This document shows, one piece after another, positions 46,226-56,649 of a DNA stretch of 64,000 nt. Position 1 is the first letter of the stretch, and each line of letters starts with the position of its first letter. The DNA lies in NCBI GenBank assembly GCA_021234155.1, contig JAJEKV010000070.1, forward strand, positions 4,866,754 to 4,930,753, in the 5' to 3' direction. Both the position numbers and the translations under genes were made by a program. The notes beneath the pieces were generated by a model that saw only the letters and a program-made list of their open reading frames with translations, did not search any database and was not told the DNA's origin. This stretch comes from Isoetes taiwanensis (lineage: Eukaryota; Streptophyta; Lycopodiopsida; Isoetales; Isoetaceae).

Positions 46226-46299
46226 TGCTTTCATTGAGAGTCGAACTCAAGACCTTCCGCTTACTAAACGGGTGCTCTAACCAACTGAGCTACAAAAGC
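46226..46299 (-). tRNA. tRNA-Thr-1(AGU)
   Basis: One change at base 43 weakens the outer anticodon-stem pair; otherwise matches. Confidence 0.86.
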
Positions 46300-46351
46300 T
46301 TCAACACCTCAATCTAAAACAAAATATTATCACTTTCACCTTCTTTTTGCA

Positions 46352-46424
46352 CACTCTCGATGGGACTCGAACCCACAATCTCTTGATTAGAAGTCAAATG
46401 CCTTATCCATTAAGCCACGAGAGC
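46352..46424 (-). tRNA. tRNA-Arg(UCU), D-stem variant
   Basis: One D-stem base changed (plus strand TTAAGCC); otherwise matches. Confidence 0.85.
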
Positions 46425-46500
46425 CTTCCAACTTTGATTTGATAATCAACATTATAATCACAAGACCTTATCCATAGGAGTACACGGCTTCGTTTAAATA

Positions 46501-46574
46501 TGCTTTCGCTAAGAGTCGAACTCGAGACCTCCCGCTTACTAAACGGGTGCTCTAAACAACTGAGCTATGAAAGC
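46501..46574 (-). tRNA. tRNA-Thr-2/Thr-1 junction copy
   Basis: The 3' two-thirds are Thr-2, while the 5' flank onward (TTCAAGACCTCAGTTTAAAAC) is of the Thr-1 type. This suggests a recombination junction between unit halves within this gene. Confidence 0.6.
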
Positions 46575-46635
46575 TTCAAGACCTCAGTTTAAAACAAAAT
46601 ATTATTATCACTTTCACCTCCACTTTCTTTTTGCA

Positions 46636-46708
46636 CACTCTCGATGGGACTCGAACCCACAATCTCTTGATTAGAAGTCAAATGCCTTATCCATTAGGCC
46701 ACGAGAGC
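46636..46708 (-). tRNA. tRNA-Arg(UCU)
   Basis: Full match to the reference. Confidence 0.93.
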
Positions 46709-46784
46709 CTTCCAACTTTGATTTGATAATCAACATTATAATCACAAGACCTTATCCATAGGAGTACACGACTTCGTTTAAATA

Positions 46785-46858
46785 TGCTTTCGCTAAGAGT
46801 CGAACTCGAGACCTCCCGCTTACTAAACGGGTGCTCTAAACAACTGAGCTACCAAAGC
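46785..46858 (-). tRNA. tRNA-Thr-2(AGU)
   Basis: Weak lineage; duplicate of 40689-40762. Confidence 0.62.
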
Positions 46859-46914
46859 TTCAACACCTCAGATTATAACAACATATATCACTTTCACCTC
46901 CACTTTCTTTTGCA

Positions 46915-46987
46915 CACTCTGGATACGACTCGAACCCACAATCTCTTGATTAGAAGTCAAATGCCTTATCCATTAGGCCACAAGAGC
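46915..46987 (-). tRNA. tRNA-Arg(UCU), T-stem double change
   Basis: Carries the same GATACGACTC change as 40819, plus a further acceptor change (CTCTGG). Confidence 0.72.
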
Positions 46988-47367
46988 CTTGCAATTTTGA
47001 TTTGATAATCAACAATATAATCACAGAACCAAGCCATATGAGTACGCATCTTCCTTTTAATATTACCTAACAAGAAAAGATAAACGATAGATGCCGTAAA
47101 TGAGTAGATATCCAAGATAATTGAATCTAAACAATCATTCTCACGTCGGTCTCTTGCTATAGCAATATGTAGATGAGGTCACGAGTCAATTGCCACTTAA
47201 ACGAAAAAAAAAATTAGTAGTGAACAACACATCGTAATGCATGTTGCCAAATATCAAGAGAAGCATTATTGGGTAAAACAACCAAGTACAAGTCACTTCT
47301 TCCTAGCATATCAATAAAGAGATTTGATGCATTTAAAAATGAAACTCCTTGCAGGCCATTATCACTT

Positions 47368-47441
47368 TGCTTTCATTGAGAGTCGAACTCAAGACCTCCC
47401 GCTTACGAAACGGGTGGTCTAACCAACTGAGCTACAAAAGC
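47368..47441 (-). tRNA. tRNA-Thr with anticodon CGU (duplicate)
   Basis: Same A34C change as 41272; additionally one D-stem base is changed (plus strand GGTGGTC), so folding is slightly weaker. Confidence 0.82.
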
Positions 47442-47502
47442 TTCAAGACCTCAATTTAAAACAAAATATTATTATCACTTTCACCTCCACTTTCTTTTTG
47501 CA

Positions 47503-47575
47503 CACTCTCGATGGGACTCGAACCCACAATCTCTTGATTAGAAGTCAAATGCCTTATCCATTAGGCCACGAGAGC
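47503..47575 (-). tRNA. tRNA-Arg(UCU)
   Basis: Full match to the reference. Confidence 0.93.
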
Positions 47576-47650
47576 CTTCCAACTTTGATTTGATAATCAA
47601 CATTATAATCACAAGACCTATCTATAGGAGTACACGACTTCGTTGAAATA

Positions 47651-47724
47651 TGCTTCACGAGAGTCGAACTTCGAGACCTCCCCGCTTACTAAACGAGTGC
47701 TCTAAACAACCGATCTACCAAAAC
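47651..47724 (-). pseudogene. tRNA-Thr-2, broken
   Basis: Duplicate of 41555 with further insertions at CG sites. Confidence 0.55.
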
Positions 47725-47779
47725 TTCAATACCTCAGTTATAACAACATATATCACTTTCACATCCACTTTCTTTTGCA

Positions 47780-47852
47780 CACTCTCTATGGGACTCGAAC
47801 CCACAATCTCTTGATTAGAAGTCAAATGTCTTATCCATTAGGCCACGAGAGC
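47780..47852 (-). tRNA. tRNA-Arg(UCU), variant
   Basis: One acceptor change (CTCTCT) and the D-stem change of its duplicate at 41684. Confidence 0.78.
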
Positions 47853-49120
47853 CTTGCAATTTTGATTTGATAATCAACAATATAATCACGTAACCAAGCC
47901 ATATGAGTAATGCGATCTTCCTTTTAATATTACCTAACGAATTGAGATATAAGCCAAAAGTTACTACTAGTAGTCAAAGCCACGTCTTATGGGCAAGAAA
48001 AGATAAATGATAGATGCCGTAAATGAGTAGATATCCAAGATAATTGAATCTAAACAATCATTCTCACGTCGGTCTCTTTGCTATAGCAATATGTAGATGA
48101 GGTCACGAGTCAATTGCCACTTAAACGAGAAAAAAATTAGTAGTGGAGACCACATCGTAATGCATATTGCCAAATATCAAGAGAAGCATTATTGGGTAAA
48201 ACAACCAAGTACAAGTCACTTCTTCCTAGCATCTTATATTATAATGTTTTAGTGCAAGTAATGGACCACGCCCTAATTTGAACGGTCCAGATAGATCTAC
48301 CCAATGGTGCAGATGATGCCACGTTAAAAGCCTTTTTTAGCTAAAAAAAAAAAGCAAAAGAAGAAAGGGGTATGGACGTATTCAAAAAAAAGCGAAAAAA
48401 GAAAGGGGTATGGACGTATTCGGGTTTGGGTGCTGCTCTGCTTCGTTGTTTAATACTGTCATTGCTATGGTATAGGTGGATCGTGCACAATGTTTTTGGC
48501 CGAACGGCGAGTAGATGGTTGGATCGTGCACTGAAGATTTCATCAGTCTCTTCATCTATTTTTTGAACGGATACAGAACAATTTTCAGGAACGGGATGAA
48601 TGCCTACAGGTTCTATCAGTCCTTCTCCTTTCATCCAAGCACGAGTTTCCAGAGCATATTTAAGTCGTTTATTGGCTCAATAGAACAGATGCGGCAAGTC
48701 TACCTACTTCAAAGCATCATGTCAGTCACACTTTTTGAAAAACCCTTTCGTTCGTTATCGAAGGCCATAGCATGGTTTTTGGCTTGCCAAATCTTAGGTG
48801 CAATCGAAGGTGAAAGGTGCTTCCATCTCTAGGTGGAGCTGTTTTTCAAAATCTAGGAACGTAGTTGGAGGAGATCTTCCGTTGCTGGCATATTATGGCC
48901 CTGCTTTTGGCAGCCTTCCACGGAAAGCAGAGGCTTGGAGCTTGGCCATGGGCTTGGCATGTAAGACCGGCAGAGGCACCGTAGGAGGCCAAGAAGAGGC
49001 AAAGAGGCCTAAAATCTTCTCCTTTGAATTCTTCCTTTGAGCCAAATATCATAGCTTCACATGGATGTATAAATAATTGCAATTGCCCAATGGAGCAGTG
49101 ATGAAGTAGGAGCAGGCACA

Positions 49121-49630
49121 ATGAACCCAACAACATTTCTTAGACTTTTAGGTCTAGATGTAGCATATGTGGAACCAAGTAGTAGGCCAGATGATAGTGA
49201 GTATGATAACCGTGTTGAAAGGCACACCCATTTTAAGATCATATTGAAACAAGACCCTGGCAATGCACATGACCTTTATTTGAAAAGCATGTCGGCACTA
49301 GGGATAGATGTGAATGCTTATGGTATTAGATTTGTAGAAGATAACTAGGAGTCCTGTTCTTGGAGCTTGGGTATTGGGCTGTGAAGTTTGGATGGATGGC
49401 ATGGAAATAAAATGGTTTACATACTTTTAACAAGCAGGGAGTTTGCCCTTATCTCCCTTATCACTGGAGATTATATATGGATTAGAGAGGTCATTGATGT
49501 CTCTGCAGCAGATGAATCACTTCATAAAAATATGATATGCCCAGGTATAACTTATGGTGAGTTATCTATAGGAAATGAGCTAGAAATGAGTGCATACAAT
49601 TTGGAGTTTGCCAATACCACAGATGCATGA
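49121..49630 (+). pseudogene. glycyl-tRNA synthetase fragment, copy 2
   Basis: Better preserved than copy 1. The first 75 codons stay in frame through [11 protein letters not shown] and [18 protein letters not shown], then a stop falls where the family has Trp. A second frame continues [10 protein letters not shown] and [14 protein letters not shown], with a stop in place of Gln, then QAGSLPLSPLSLEI. The expected C-terminal piece GITYGELSIGNELEMSAYN follows after another frameshift. Confidence 0.85.
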
Positions 49631-50210
49631 AGGGTTTTGAGTTGTACTTCAGGCGCACGAAGATCATAGGATGTCTCAAGGCATTAACATGCTAGCACCT
49701 ATGGATAATCTGCCATCTTCCTTCCTGTTCGCGGCTGAATTATTACTTCGCAAAAACAAAGCTAAACTTAACATGGTTGAATGGAATTTTGCTTATTGCA
49801 GCGAGCACTTGCAGCCAGAGTTATAGACTTTCAGGACTTCCAGATTTTATTCTATGTATGTGCATAATTTGCTTGAAATCCTCGGCATTCTATGGTCGCC
49901 AGATTACAGGCCAGGTTAGGTCCCTTTAATTTTACTTTTTATCTGTTTTCTGTAAACTATTTTGTAGATGGATAGTCCTTGACTATTCTGAATTGCTAGG
50001 ATTCTGAGTTTATTGAATTGCTATAAGGTATTCATGATAGAAGATGTTTTTCTTTCTAGAGAAAAAAAGAAAAAAAAGCAGAGGTTGGTAGTTATATGGT
50101 GGTATTCAGAATTAGTAAAATAATTTCTGTTCAGCCTCCTTTTATGGTTTGAGGATATTCTCATTGAATGTTTTGGATTATTGCTTTCATTGATTCTGGG
50201 GCCGCGTTAG

Positions 50211-50707
50211 GTCAGCCAAGACTGCCATCTATGCCACTTCTTGAAATGCTTCCCAAAATGCAGCAAAAAACAATTTCTATTCATACTACTACCCAATCAG
50301 CTCAAGAAAGTCATCAAAGTAATGCAAAATCGGTGCAGACATCTATTGCCTCTGGAAGTCTGGCTCATGTTGTTCATCCAGCAAGAGGTCAGTTGGCAGT
50401 TGCATCTGTTTCGTCCAGACATCATCAATTGCCTCATGCTCAGAAGGGTCCTTTACCGCAACTGTTCCAAGGTCAACTACAGACTTCGCTTGCTAAGATA
50501 GGTTCAGTAACTCGCAGCACCTTTTCCCAAACAATATTGTCAGAGGAAGTAGCTACATCTGCAAGTGATCATTCTCAGGTAAAATGCCCAGCCGAAGCTA
50601 ATGGCCTTTGCACAATGGCTCAGATAAATTATCAGCAGAGTCAGACTTCTCATGCTCTATTGACAAGCATGAAAGGTGTTCCAAGCTGGCTTCCTTCTCT
50701 GACCCAG
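50211..50707 (+). pseudogene. captured exon, Gln/Ser/His-rich, unrecognised (copy 2)
   Basis: A single frame from an acceptor-like GTTAG to a donor-like CAG|GTATTG, about 165 codons. It starts near PRLPSMPLLEMLPKM, and is low in charged residues and rich in Gln, Ser and His, as in disordered regions of nuclear regulators. A further possible exon with PYGRGRYN lies near 50920-51030. Family not recognised. Confidence 0.45.
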
Positions 50708-52121
50708 GTATTGTCTAATTGAAATTGCATTGTTTTGGTCATAACTGATTGATGCAAGTGTTCAGACTGCTTTCCCATTTCAAGTTTGTAGCAAAAGTAC
50801 ATCAATTCTATTGATTTGCTAGACCATTGTAATAAGAGATTCATGTTGTTATCAGCATTTTGCATCCCACGATAGAACTTAAGCACATCCGATAACTATA
50901 TTTTGAAATTAAAACACAGCTTTCTTGGTTCCTTTGATGATCCTGAGCCATATGGAAGAGGAAGGTACAACACTAATGAATCTGAAGTCACTGCGACCGA
51001 TGGCAGAAGGGTCGGCAATGTTTCAGCTTAATTTGCAAGCTGGCAGTCTTTATAATTGCAGACAATTTGTACTCAGCATGTTGACCAAAGTGTTCGGTAA
51101 CTTATTATCTAATAGGAATCTTACAGCAGCACCAAATTTATAACCACCCATAGTCTTTTTCTTAGGCCCACCACATCAATAAGGTCAAGTGGTTTTGTTG
51201 GAACTACTTCACAATTTTCAGTGGGCAACTCCATTTTAAGATTGACATTCTTTGACCTCTATATTTGCACATGTTTACTATTGGTTTGCATCTTAAAAAA
51301 TATTATTCAAGCAATAACCTCTAATAGTACAATTTTGATCCCATCGGATATTCCAATAATTTGCGTCTTAATTTTTGTAATAGTTTTATTCACCATCATC
51401 GTATTTAGACATTCAACAAGTTGTAATGCAACCCTACATGCATCCTCCAACCCTACATGCATCCTCCACGTGTGTTTGATTGTTCGAAACACGTGTTGCC
51501 AATTATACAGATATTCAATTTTCTTCTACTGCACTTCGATTGTAGTTTTGTTACAGCAATGCATTTTTATGAAGCCAAAGTCGTGTGAATAGATAAGAAA
51601 TGATCTTAAGGTCACAGGCAATGAAGTACTCTACACACTCATCACCCATCCCATTCCACTATCACATTTTATAATATTCCACACACATTTTATTCTATTT
51701 GTCTATTCCACTGTACTTCTTTTAACCTATGCATTTCGTTACATCCATCTAATACCCATGACTAATGCCCTATTCCAACTATTGACATCATGCCTTTAGA
51801 AATCAAATGCAGCCATGCTGTTGCATGTTTCACCGTGGCATGTTGTGCAAGTTTCAATACTGCGTAAGGTCAAATTTCGCAAAAAATATAATTTCTCAAT
51901 ATTTATATTCTCCCGTTCGGATGTCAACTAAAAGAAGATACCCATACATTTCAAGACAATCTTTTAAATGAGTGTATAAATGCAAAAAGAAGATCCTTCA
52001 TGCTAAGACCTGTCCTTCAATACACATAAAAAAGTGCAAAATTAGCGACTATGATGTATAACAAATTTTCATAGTAGAATGAATAAGCTCTAAAGTCGAG
52101 AGTCGAACGCCATTATCACTT

Positions 52122-52195
52122 TGCTTTCATTGAGAGTCGAACTCAAGACCTCCTTACTTTAAGCAGTTACTCTAACCAAGCGAAACTATAAAAGC
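52122..52195 (-). pseudogene. tRNA-Thr-1, anticodon arm scrambled
   Basis: T arm and 3' acceptor strand intact; anticodon stem and D arm altered. An extra T-loop fragment (GAGAGTCGAAC) lies just left at 52098-52108. Confidence 0.55.
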
Positions 52196-52253
52196 TTCAA
52201 CACCTCAGTTTAAAACAAAGTATTATCACTTTCACCTCCACTTTCTTTTTGCA

Positions 52254-52316
52254 CATTCTCGAATCCACAATCTCTTGATTAGAAGTCAAATGCCTTATCC
52301 ATTAGGCCACGAGAGC
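52254..52316 (-). pseudogene. tRNA-Arg(UCU) lacking its T arm
   Basis: Most of the T arm is deleted (63 nt left); anticodon and D arms intact. Confidence 0.65.
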
Positions 52317-52391
52317 CTTGCAATTTTGATTTGATAATCAACAATATAATCACAAGACCTTATCCATAGGAGTACACGGCTTCGTTAAATA

Positions 52392-52467
52392 TGCTTTAAG
52401 CTAAAGAGTCGAACTTCGAGACCTCCGCTTACTAAGCGGGTGCTCTAAACAACCGAGCTACCAAAGC
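52392..52467 (-). pseudogene. tRNA-Thr-2, expanded
   Basis: Insertions in the acceptor and T arm; anticodon AGT readable. Confidence 0.55.
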
Positions 52468-52523
52468 TTCAACACCTCAGTTATAACAACATATATCACT
52501 TTCACCTCCACTTTCTTTTTGCA

Positions 52524-52596
52524 CATTCTCGATGGGACTCGAACCCACAATCTCTTGATTAGAAGTCAAATGCCTTATCCATTAGGCCACGAGAGC
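52524..52596 (-). tRNA. tRNA-Arg(UCU), acceptor variant
   Basis: C-A mismatch at acceptor pair 2-71 (same as 17283 and 32165). Confidence 0.83.
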
Positions 52597-52843
52597 CTTG
52601 CAATTTTGATTTGATAATAAAAATATAATCCACGGAACCAAGCCATATGAGTGCAGCATCTTCCTTTTAATATTACCTAACCAATTGAGATATAAGCCAA
52701 AGTTACTACTAGTAGTCAAAGCCACGTCTTATGGGCAAGAAAAAGATAAGCGATAGATGTAAGTAAATGAGTAGATATCCAAGATAATTGAATCTAAACA
52801 ATCATTCTCATCGTCGGTCTCTTGCTATAGCAATATGTAGATA

Positions 52844-54976
52844 CTAGTAATGGTGCCCAGTTCTTTGAGCATAAGTTGAGAGCAATAAATGCTTTGGGAT
52901 GCGATTGAAAAGCCCTATCCCTTTCCTTTCCCTTTTGCTCTATCCCGCATTTCATTTTTTTTCTTATTTTCTCTACTTTTTTTTTTCTTTTCCTTTTTTT
53001 TTCTCGTCTTTCTCACATGTTTCCTTGTTTTCCCATCCCTTTCCTTCCCCGTTCCCTGTTCCCGATAACCTTTTCCCTTTCCATTTTGCTTCTTTCTTCA
53101 CCTTTTCCCTCTTCTCTTTTTTCTTTGCCCTTTTCCCTTCCCCACCTAAACCCTTCCCTGCCTAAACCCTTTTCCCTTTTATGCCTTCTCTTTTCCCCAC
53201 CCTTTTTCCATGTCTTCCCTTTTTCTCAACCTTTTACTCTTTTGCCCTTTTCCATGCCTATTTTCTCCACTCTTTTCCTCCTTTTCCCACTCTTTTCCTC
53301 CTTTTTTGGTGTGCCCTTTTCCCTTCCATTTTTCTTTTCTCCCTCCCGTTTTCCATGCCCTTTTTACGTTCCCTTTTTCCATCTCCTCACCCTTTCCCTC
53401 TTTCCCTTTTCCATGTTGCCTTTTTCTCTTCCCCTTTTCCATTTTCCTCATTTCCTTTTTCCCATGCCTCTCTCTCTTTCCCCCCCTTTCCATTCTTTTT
53501 TCTTTTCTATTTCCCTTTTCCCATGCCCTGTTTCCCACCCTTTTCTTCTTTCTATTTTTCCCGTGCTTCCTTTTCCCACCCTTTCCCTCTTCCCGTGCAA
53601 TTTTCCCTTCTTTCAACCCTTCCTTTTTCTTTTCTCTTTTCCTTTCCTCATGTCCTTTTTCCCTTTCCCTCCCCTCCATCACTCCCCTGCTTCCCTTTCC
53701 CTTTCCCTTTTTTCCCGTTTCCTTTTCTTGATGGATTTTTTTCTTTCCGTTTTCCTCCTTTGCCAATCCTTTTCCTGTGCACTTTTTCCTTTCCTTTCCT
53801 TTTCCTTTTCCCCTTTTCCATGCCTTTTGCACATTTGTTTTATTCTCTTATTTCCTATACCCATTTTCATCTTTTCCCCACCCTTTCTCTCTTGCCCCTT
53901 TTCTTTTCCCTTTTTTCTTTTTTCCCTTTCTTCACCATTTTCCTCTTCCCTTTTCTCTCATGCCCTTCCCCCCTTCCCTTTTCTCGTTTCCCTTTTTCTT
54001 TTTCCTTGTGACCTTTACCTAGGTTCCCTTTCCCCCTTTTCCCTTTCCTTTTTCTTTCTTCTCACTTTCCCTTTTCTATGCCTTTTCTTTTCCCCTCTCC
54101 CCATCCTTTTCTTGTTTCCCCTTGTCCCTTCCCTTTTCCTCATTTTTCAACCTTTCCTCTTCCCCTTTTCTTGATGCATTTTTCCCTTCCCTTTTCCCTC
54201 TTTTTTTCTTCCCCTTTTCCTATGCCATTTGTCCTTCCTTTTTCCTCTTTCCTCAACGCTTCTCTTTTCCCCCATTTTCCCATGCTCCTTCCTTTTCCCA
54301 TGCTTTTTTTCTCCTCCCCTTTTCCATGCTTTTTTTCTCCTTCATTTTCTCCTTTTTTCAACCTTTTCCTCTTTCCTTTTTTTTTTAATGCCCTTTCCAT
54401 TTACCTTTTCCACTTTATCTCTTCCTCCTTCCCACGTGCCCTTTTCCCAGGTTCCCTTTCCCTTTTTTCGTTTTCCATGTCTTTTTCTCTTCTCTTATCC
54501 CCACCCTTTTCCTTTTACCCTTTTCCCTTTTCCCCATGCCTTTTTCCCCATGCCTTTTTGCCTTTTTGGGTCCTGTGGTAAGACGTTAAACTGCCATACC
54601 CAAGGTCACGGGTTCAACGCCTCGTTGTGAAAGTGGCCATGCAATGTAAAGTTGGTGGGGGAAGGACCCACTTCAGCAATATAAAGTGGTGGGGGCAGGA
54701 CCCATCTGGGTGTCCGATAGGACGCTGCCTTGTGGCGTGACGTTAAAATCTCTTCTTCTTCTTCTTCTTCTTCCTTCACATTCTCTCTTTCCACTTCCCT
54801 TTTCCTTTTCCCCCTTTTCATTTACCCTTTCCCCTTAAGAGATCGAAGCATTACCAATCACAGTGTTGGTAAGTCGTGCGATAAATCTAGGCCTTCGAAT
54901 GCATCCAGATGATCTCGGCCATTCAAATTAGGGCTCAATGCACTACACACTTACGGTATAACATTATAATATAAGA
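52844..54976 (-). mobile_element. purine-tract Helitron, minus strand
   Basis: 2133 bp including a SINE. CTAG at 52844-52847, family 3' words GTAATGGTGCCC and TAAGTTGAG; the hairpin is corrupted. The 5' end on the minus strand is TCTTATATTATAATGTTATAC. The host spacer resumes with TGAGGTCACGAG on the right. The left junction has two extra bases (TA). The tract (52910-54560, 54774-54835) is pyrimidine on plus, as expected for this orientation. Confidence 0.88.
54564..54773 (+). mobile_element. tRNA-derived SINE
   Basis: About 210 bp absent from the matching place in the sister Helitron (22345-22365). Near its 5' end are an A-box-like TGGTAAGACGTTAAACTG and a B-box GGTTCAACGCC about 40 bp apart, the Pol III promoter layout of tRNA-type SINEs. 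It ends in a TCT/TTC microsatellite tail (54751-54773). Clear target duplication is hard to see in the pyrimidine background. Confidence 0.7.
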
Positions 54977-55169
54977 TGAGGTCACGAGTCAATTGCCACT
55001 TAAACGAAAAAAAAATTAGTAGTGAAGAACACATTGTAATGCGTGTTGCCAAATATCAAGAGAAGCATTATTGGGTAAAACAACCAAGTACAAGTCACTT
55101 CTTCCTAGCATATCAATAAAGAGATTTGATGCATTTAAAAATGAAACTCCTTGCAGGCCATTATCACTT

Positions 55170-55243
55170 TGCTTTCATTGAGAGTCGAACTCAAGAGCTC
55201 CTGCTTACTAAACGGGTGCTCTAACCAACTGAGCTATAAAAGC
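55170..55243 (-). tRNA. tRNA-Thr-1(AGU), variant
   Basis: Acceptor pair 7-66 becomes A-U, which is stronger than the reference; one anticodon-stem base is mismatched. Confidence 0.82.
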
Positions 55244-55304
55244 TTCAAGACCTCAGTTTAAAACAAAATATTATTATCACTTTCACCTCCACTTTCTTTT
55301 TGCA

Positions 55305-55377
55305 CACTCTCGATGGGACTCGAACCCACAATCTCTTGATTAGAAGTCAAATGCCTTATCCATTAGGCCACGAGAGC
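55305..55377 (-). tRNA. tRNA-Arg(UCU)
   Basis: Full match to the reference. Confidence 0.93.
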
Positions 55378-55452
55378 CTTCCAACTTAGATTTGATAATC
55401 AACATTATAATCACAAGACCTATCCATAGGAGTACACGGTTTCGTTTAAATA

Positions 55453-55526
55453 TGCTTTCGCTGAGAGTCGAACTCGAGACCTCCCACTTACTAAACGAGT
55501 GCTCTAAACAACTGAGCTACCAAAGC
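55453..55526 (-). tRNA. tRNA-Thr-2(AGU)
   Basis: Weak lineage with U19; T stem retains one C-A mismatch. Confidence 0.6.
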
Positions 55527-55582
55527 TTCAACACCTCAGATTATAACAACATATATCACTTTCACCTCCACTTTCTTTTGCA

Positions 55583-55655
55583 CACTCTCGATGGGACTCG
55601 AACCCACAATCTCTTGATTAGAAGTCAAATGCCTTATCCATTAGGCCACGAGAGC
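55583..55655 (-). tRNA. tRNA-Arg(UCU)
   Basis: Full match to the reference. Confidence 0.93.
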
Positions 55656-56091
55656 CTTGCAATGTTGATTTGATAATCAACAATATAATCACAGAACCAA
55701 GCCATATGAGTACGCATCTTCCTTTTAATATTACCTAACCAATTGAGATATAAGCCAAAAGTTACTACTAGTAGTCAAAGCCATGTCTTATGGGCAAGAA
55801 AAGATAAATGATAGATGCCGTAAATGAGTAGATATCCAAGATAATTGAATCTAAACAATCATTCTCACGTCGGTCTCTTGCTATAGCAATATGTAGATGA
55901 GGTCACGAGTCAATTGCCACTTAAACAAAAAAAAAAATTAGTAGTGAAGAACACATCGTAATGCATGTTGCCAAATATCAAGAGAAGCATTATTGGGTAA
56001 AACAACCAAGTACAAGTCACTTCTTCCTAGCATATCAATAAAGAGATTTGATGCATTTAAAAATGAAACTCCTTGCAGGCCATTATCACTT

Positions 56092-56165
56092 TGCTTTCAT
56101 TGAGAGTCGAACTCAAGAGCTCCCGCTTACTAAACGGGTGCTCTAACCAACTGAGCTATAAAAGC
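56092..56165 (-). tRNA. tRNA-Thr-1(AGU)
   Basis: All stems pair; acceptor pair 7-66 is A-U as at 55170, with one variable-loop change. Confidence 0.9.
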
Positions 56166-56226
56166 TTCAAGACCTCAGTTTAAAACAAAATATTATTATC
56201 ACTTTCACCTCCACTTTCTTTTTGCA

Positions 56227-56299
56227 CACTCTCGATGGGACTCGAACCCACAATCTCTTGATTAGAAGTCAAATGCCTTATCCATTAGGCCACGAGAGC
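56227..56299 (-). tRNA. tRNA-Arg(UCU)
   Basis: Full match to the reference; last tRNA gene in the window. Confidence 0.93.
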
Positions 56300-56649
56300 C
56301 TTGCAATTTTGATTTGATAATCAACAATATAATCACAGAACCAAGCCATATGAGTACGCATCTTCCTTTTAATATTACCTAACCAATTGAGATATAAGCC
56401 AAAAGTTACTACTAGTAGTCAAAGCCACGTCTTATGGGCAAGAAAAGATAAATGATAGATGCCGTAAATGAGTAGATATCCAAGATAATTGAATCTAAAC
56501 AATCATTCTCACGTCGGTCTCTTGCTATAGCAATATGTAGATGAGGTCACGAGTCAATTGCCACTTAAACGAGAAAAAAATTAGTAGTGGAGACCACATC
56601 GTAATGCATATTGCCAAATATCAAGAGAAGCATTATTGGGTAAAACAAC

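Larger units (their letters stand above)
46167..48231 (-). repeat. tRNA-Arg/Thr tandem array, block D
   Basis: Continues the unit cut at 42132. From about 46780 it is the duplicate of 40680-42132 (offset about 6.1 kb). Confidence 0.94.
48232..52097 (+). mobile_element. Helitron with captured gene pieces (copy 2, 3' truncated)
   Basis: Nearly identical to 42133-46064, with the same 5' terminus and the same host junction. It stops at AAAGTC and passes directly into Thr-1 flank sequence without the last 100 bp and CTAG of copy 1. It therefore arose by duplication of the whole block, not by a second transposition. Confidence 0.9.
52098..52843 (-). repeat. tRNA-Arg/Thr tandem array, block E (error-rich)
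   Basis: Under one unit, with CG/CTG-site changes like block A1. It joins copy 2 of the Helitron at left and the next Helitron at right. Confidence 0.88.
54977..56649 (-). repeat. tRNA-Arg/Thr tandem array, block F (clean)
   Basis: Nearly two units. The two Thr-1 copies share GAGCTATAAAAGC and CAAGAGCTCC changes, marking a recent unit duplication. Ends where the LTR is inserted. Confidence 0.94.

Noticed and set aside
54841-54976. Possible separate small element after the purine tract
   Set aside because: It is the 5' terminal region of the minus-strand Helitron, shared with 22430-22569 and 29597-29700.
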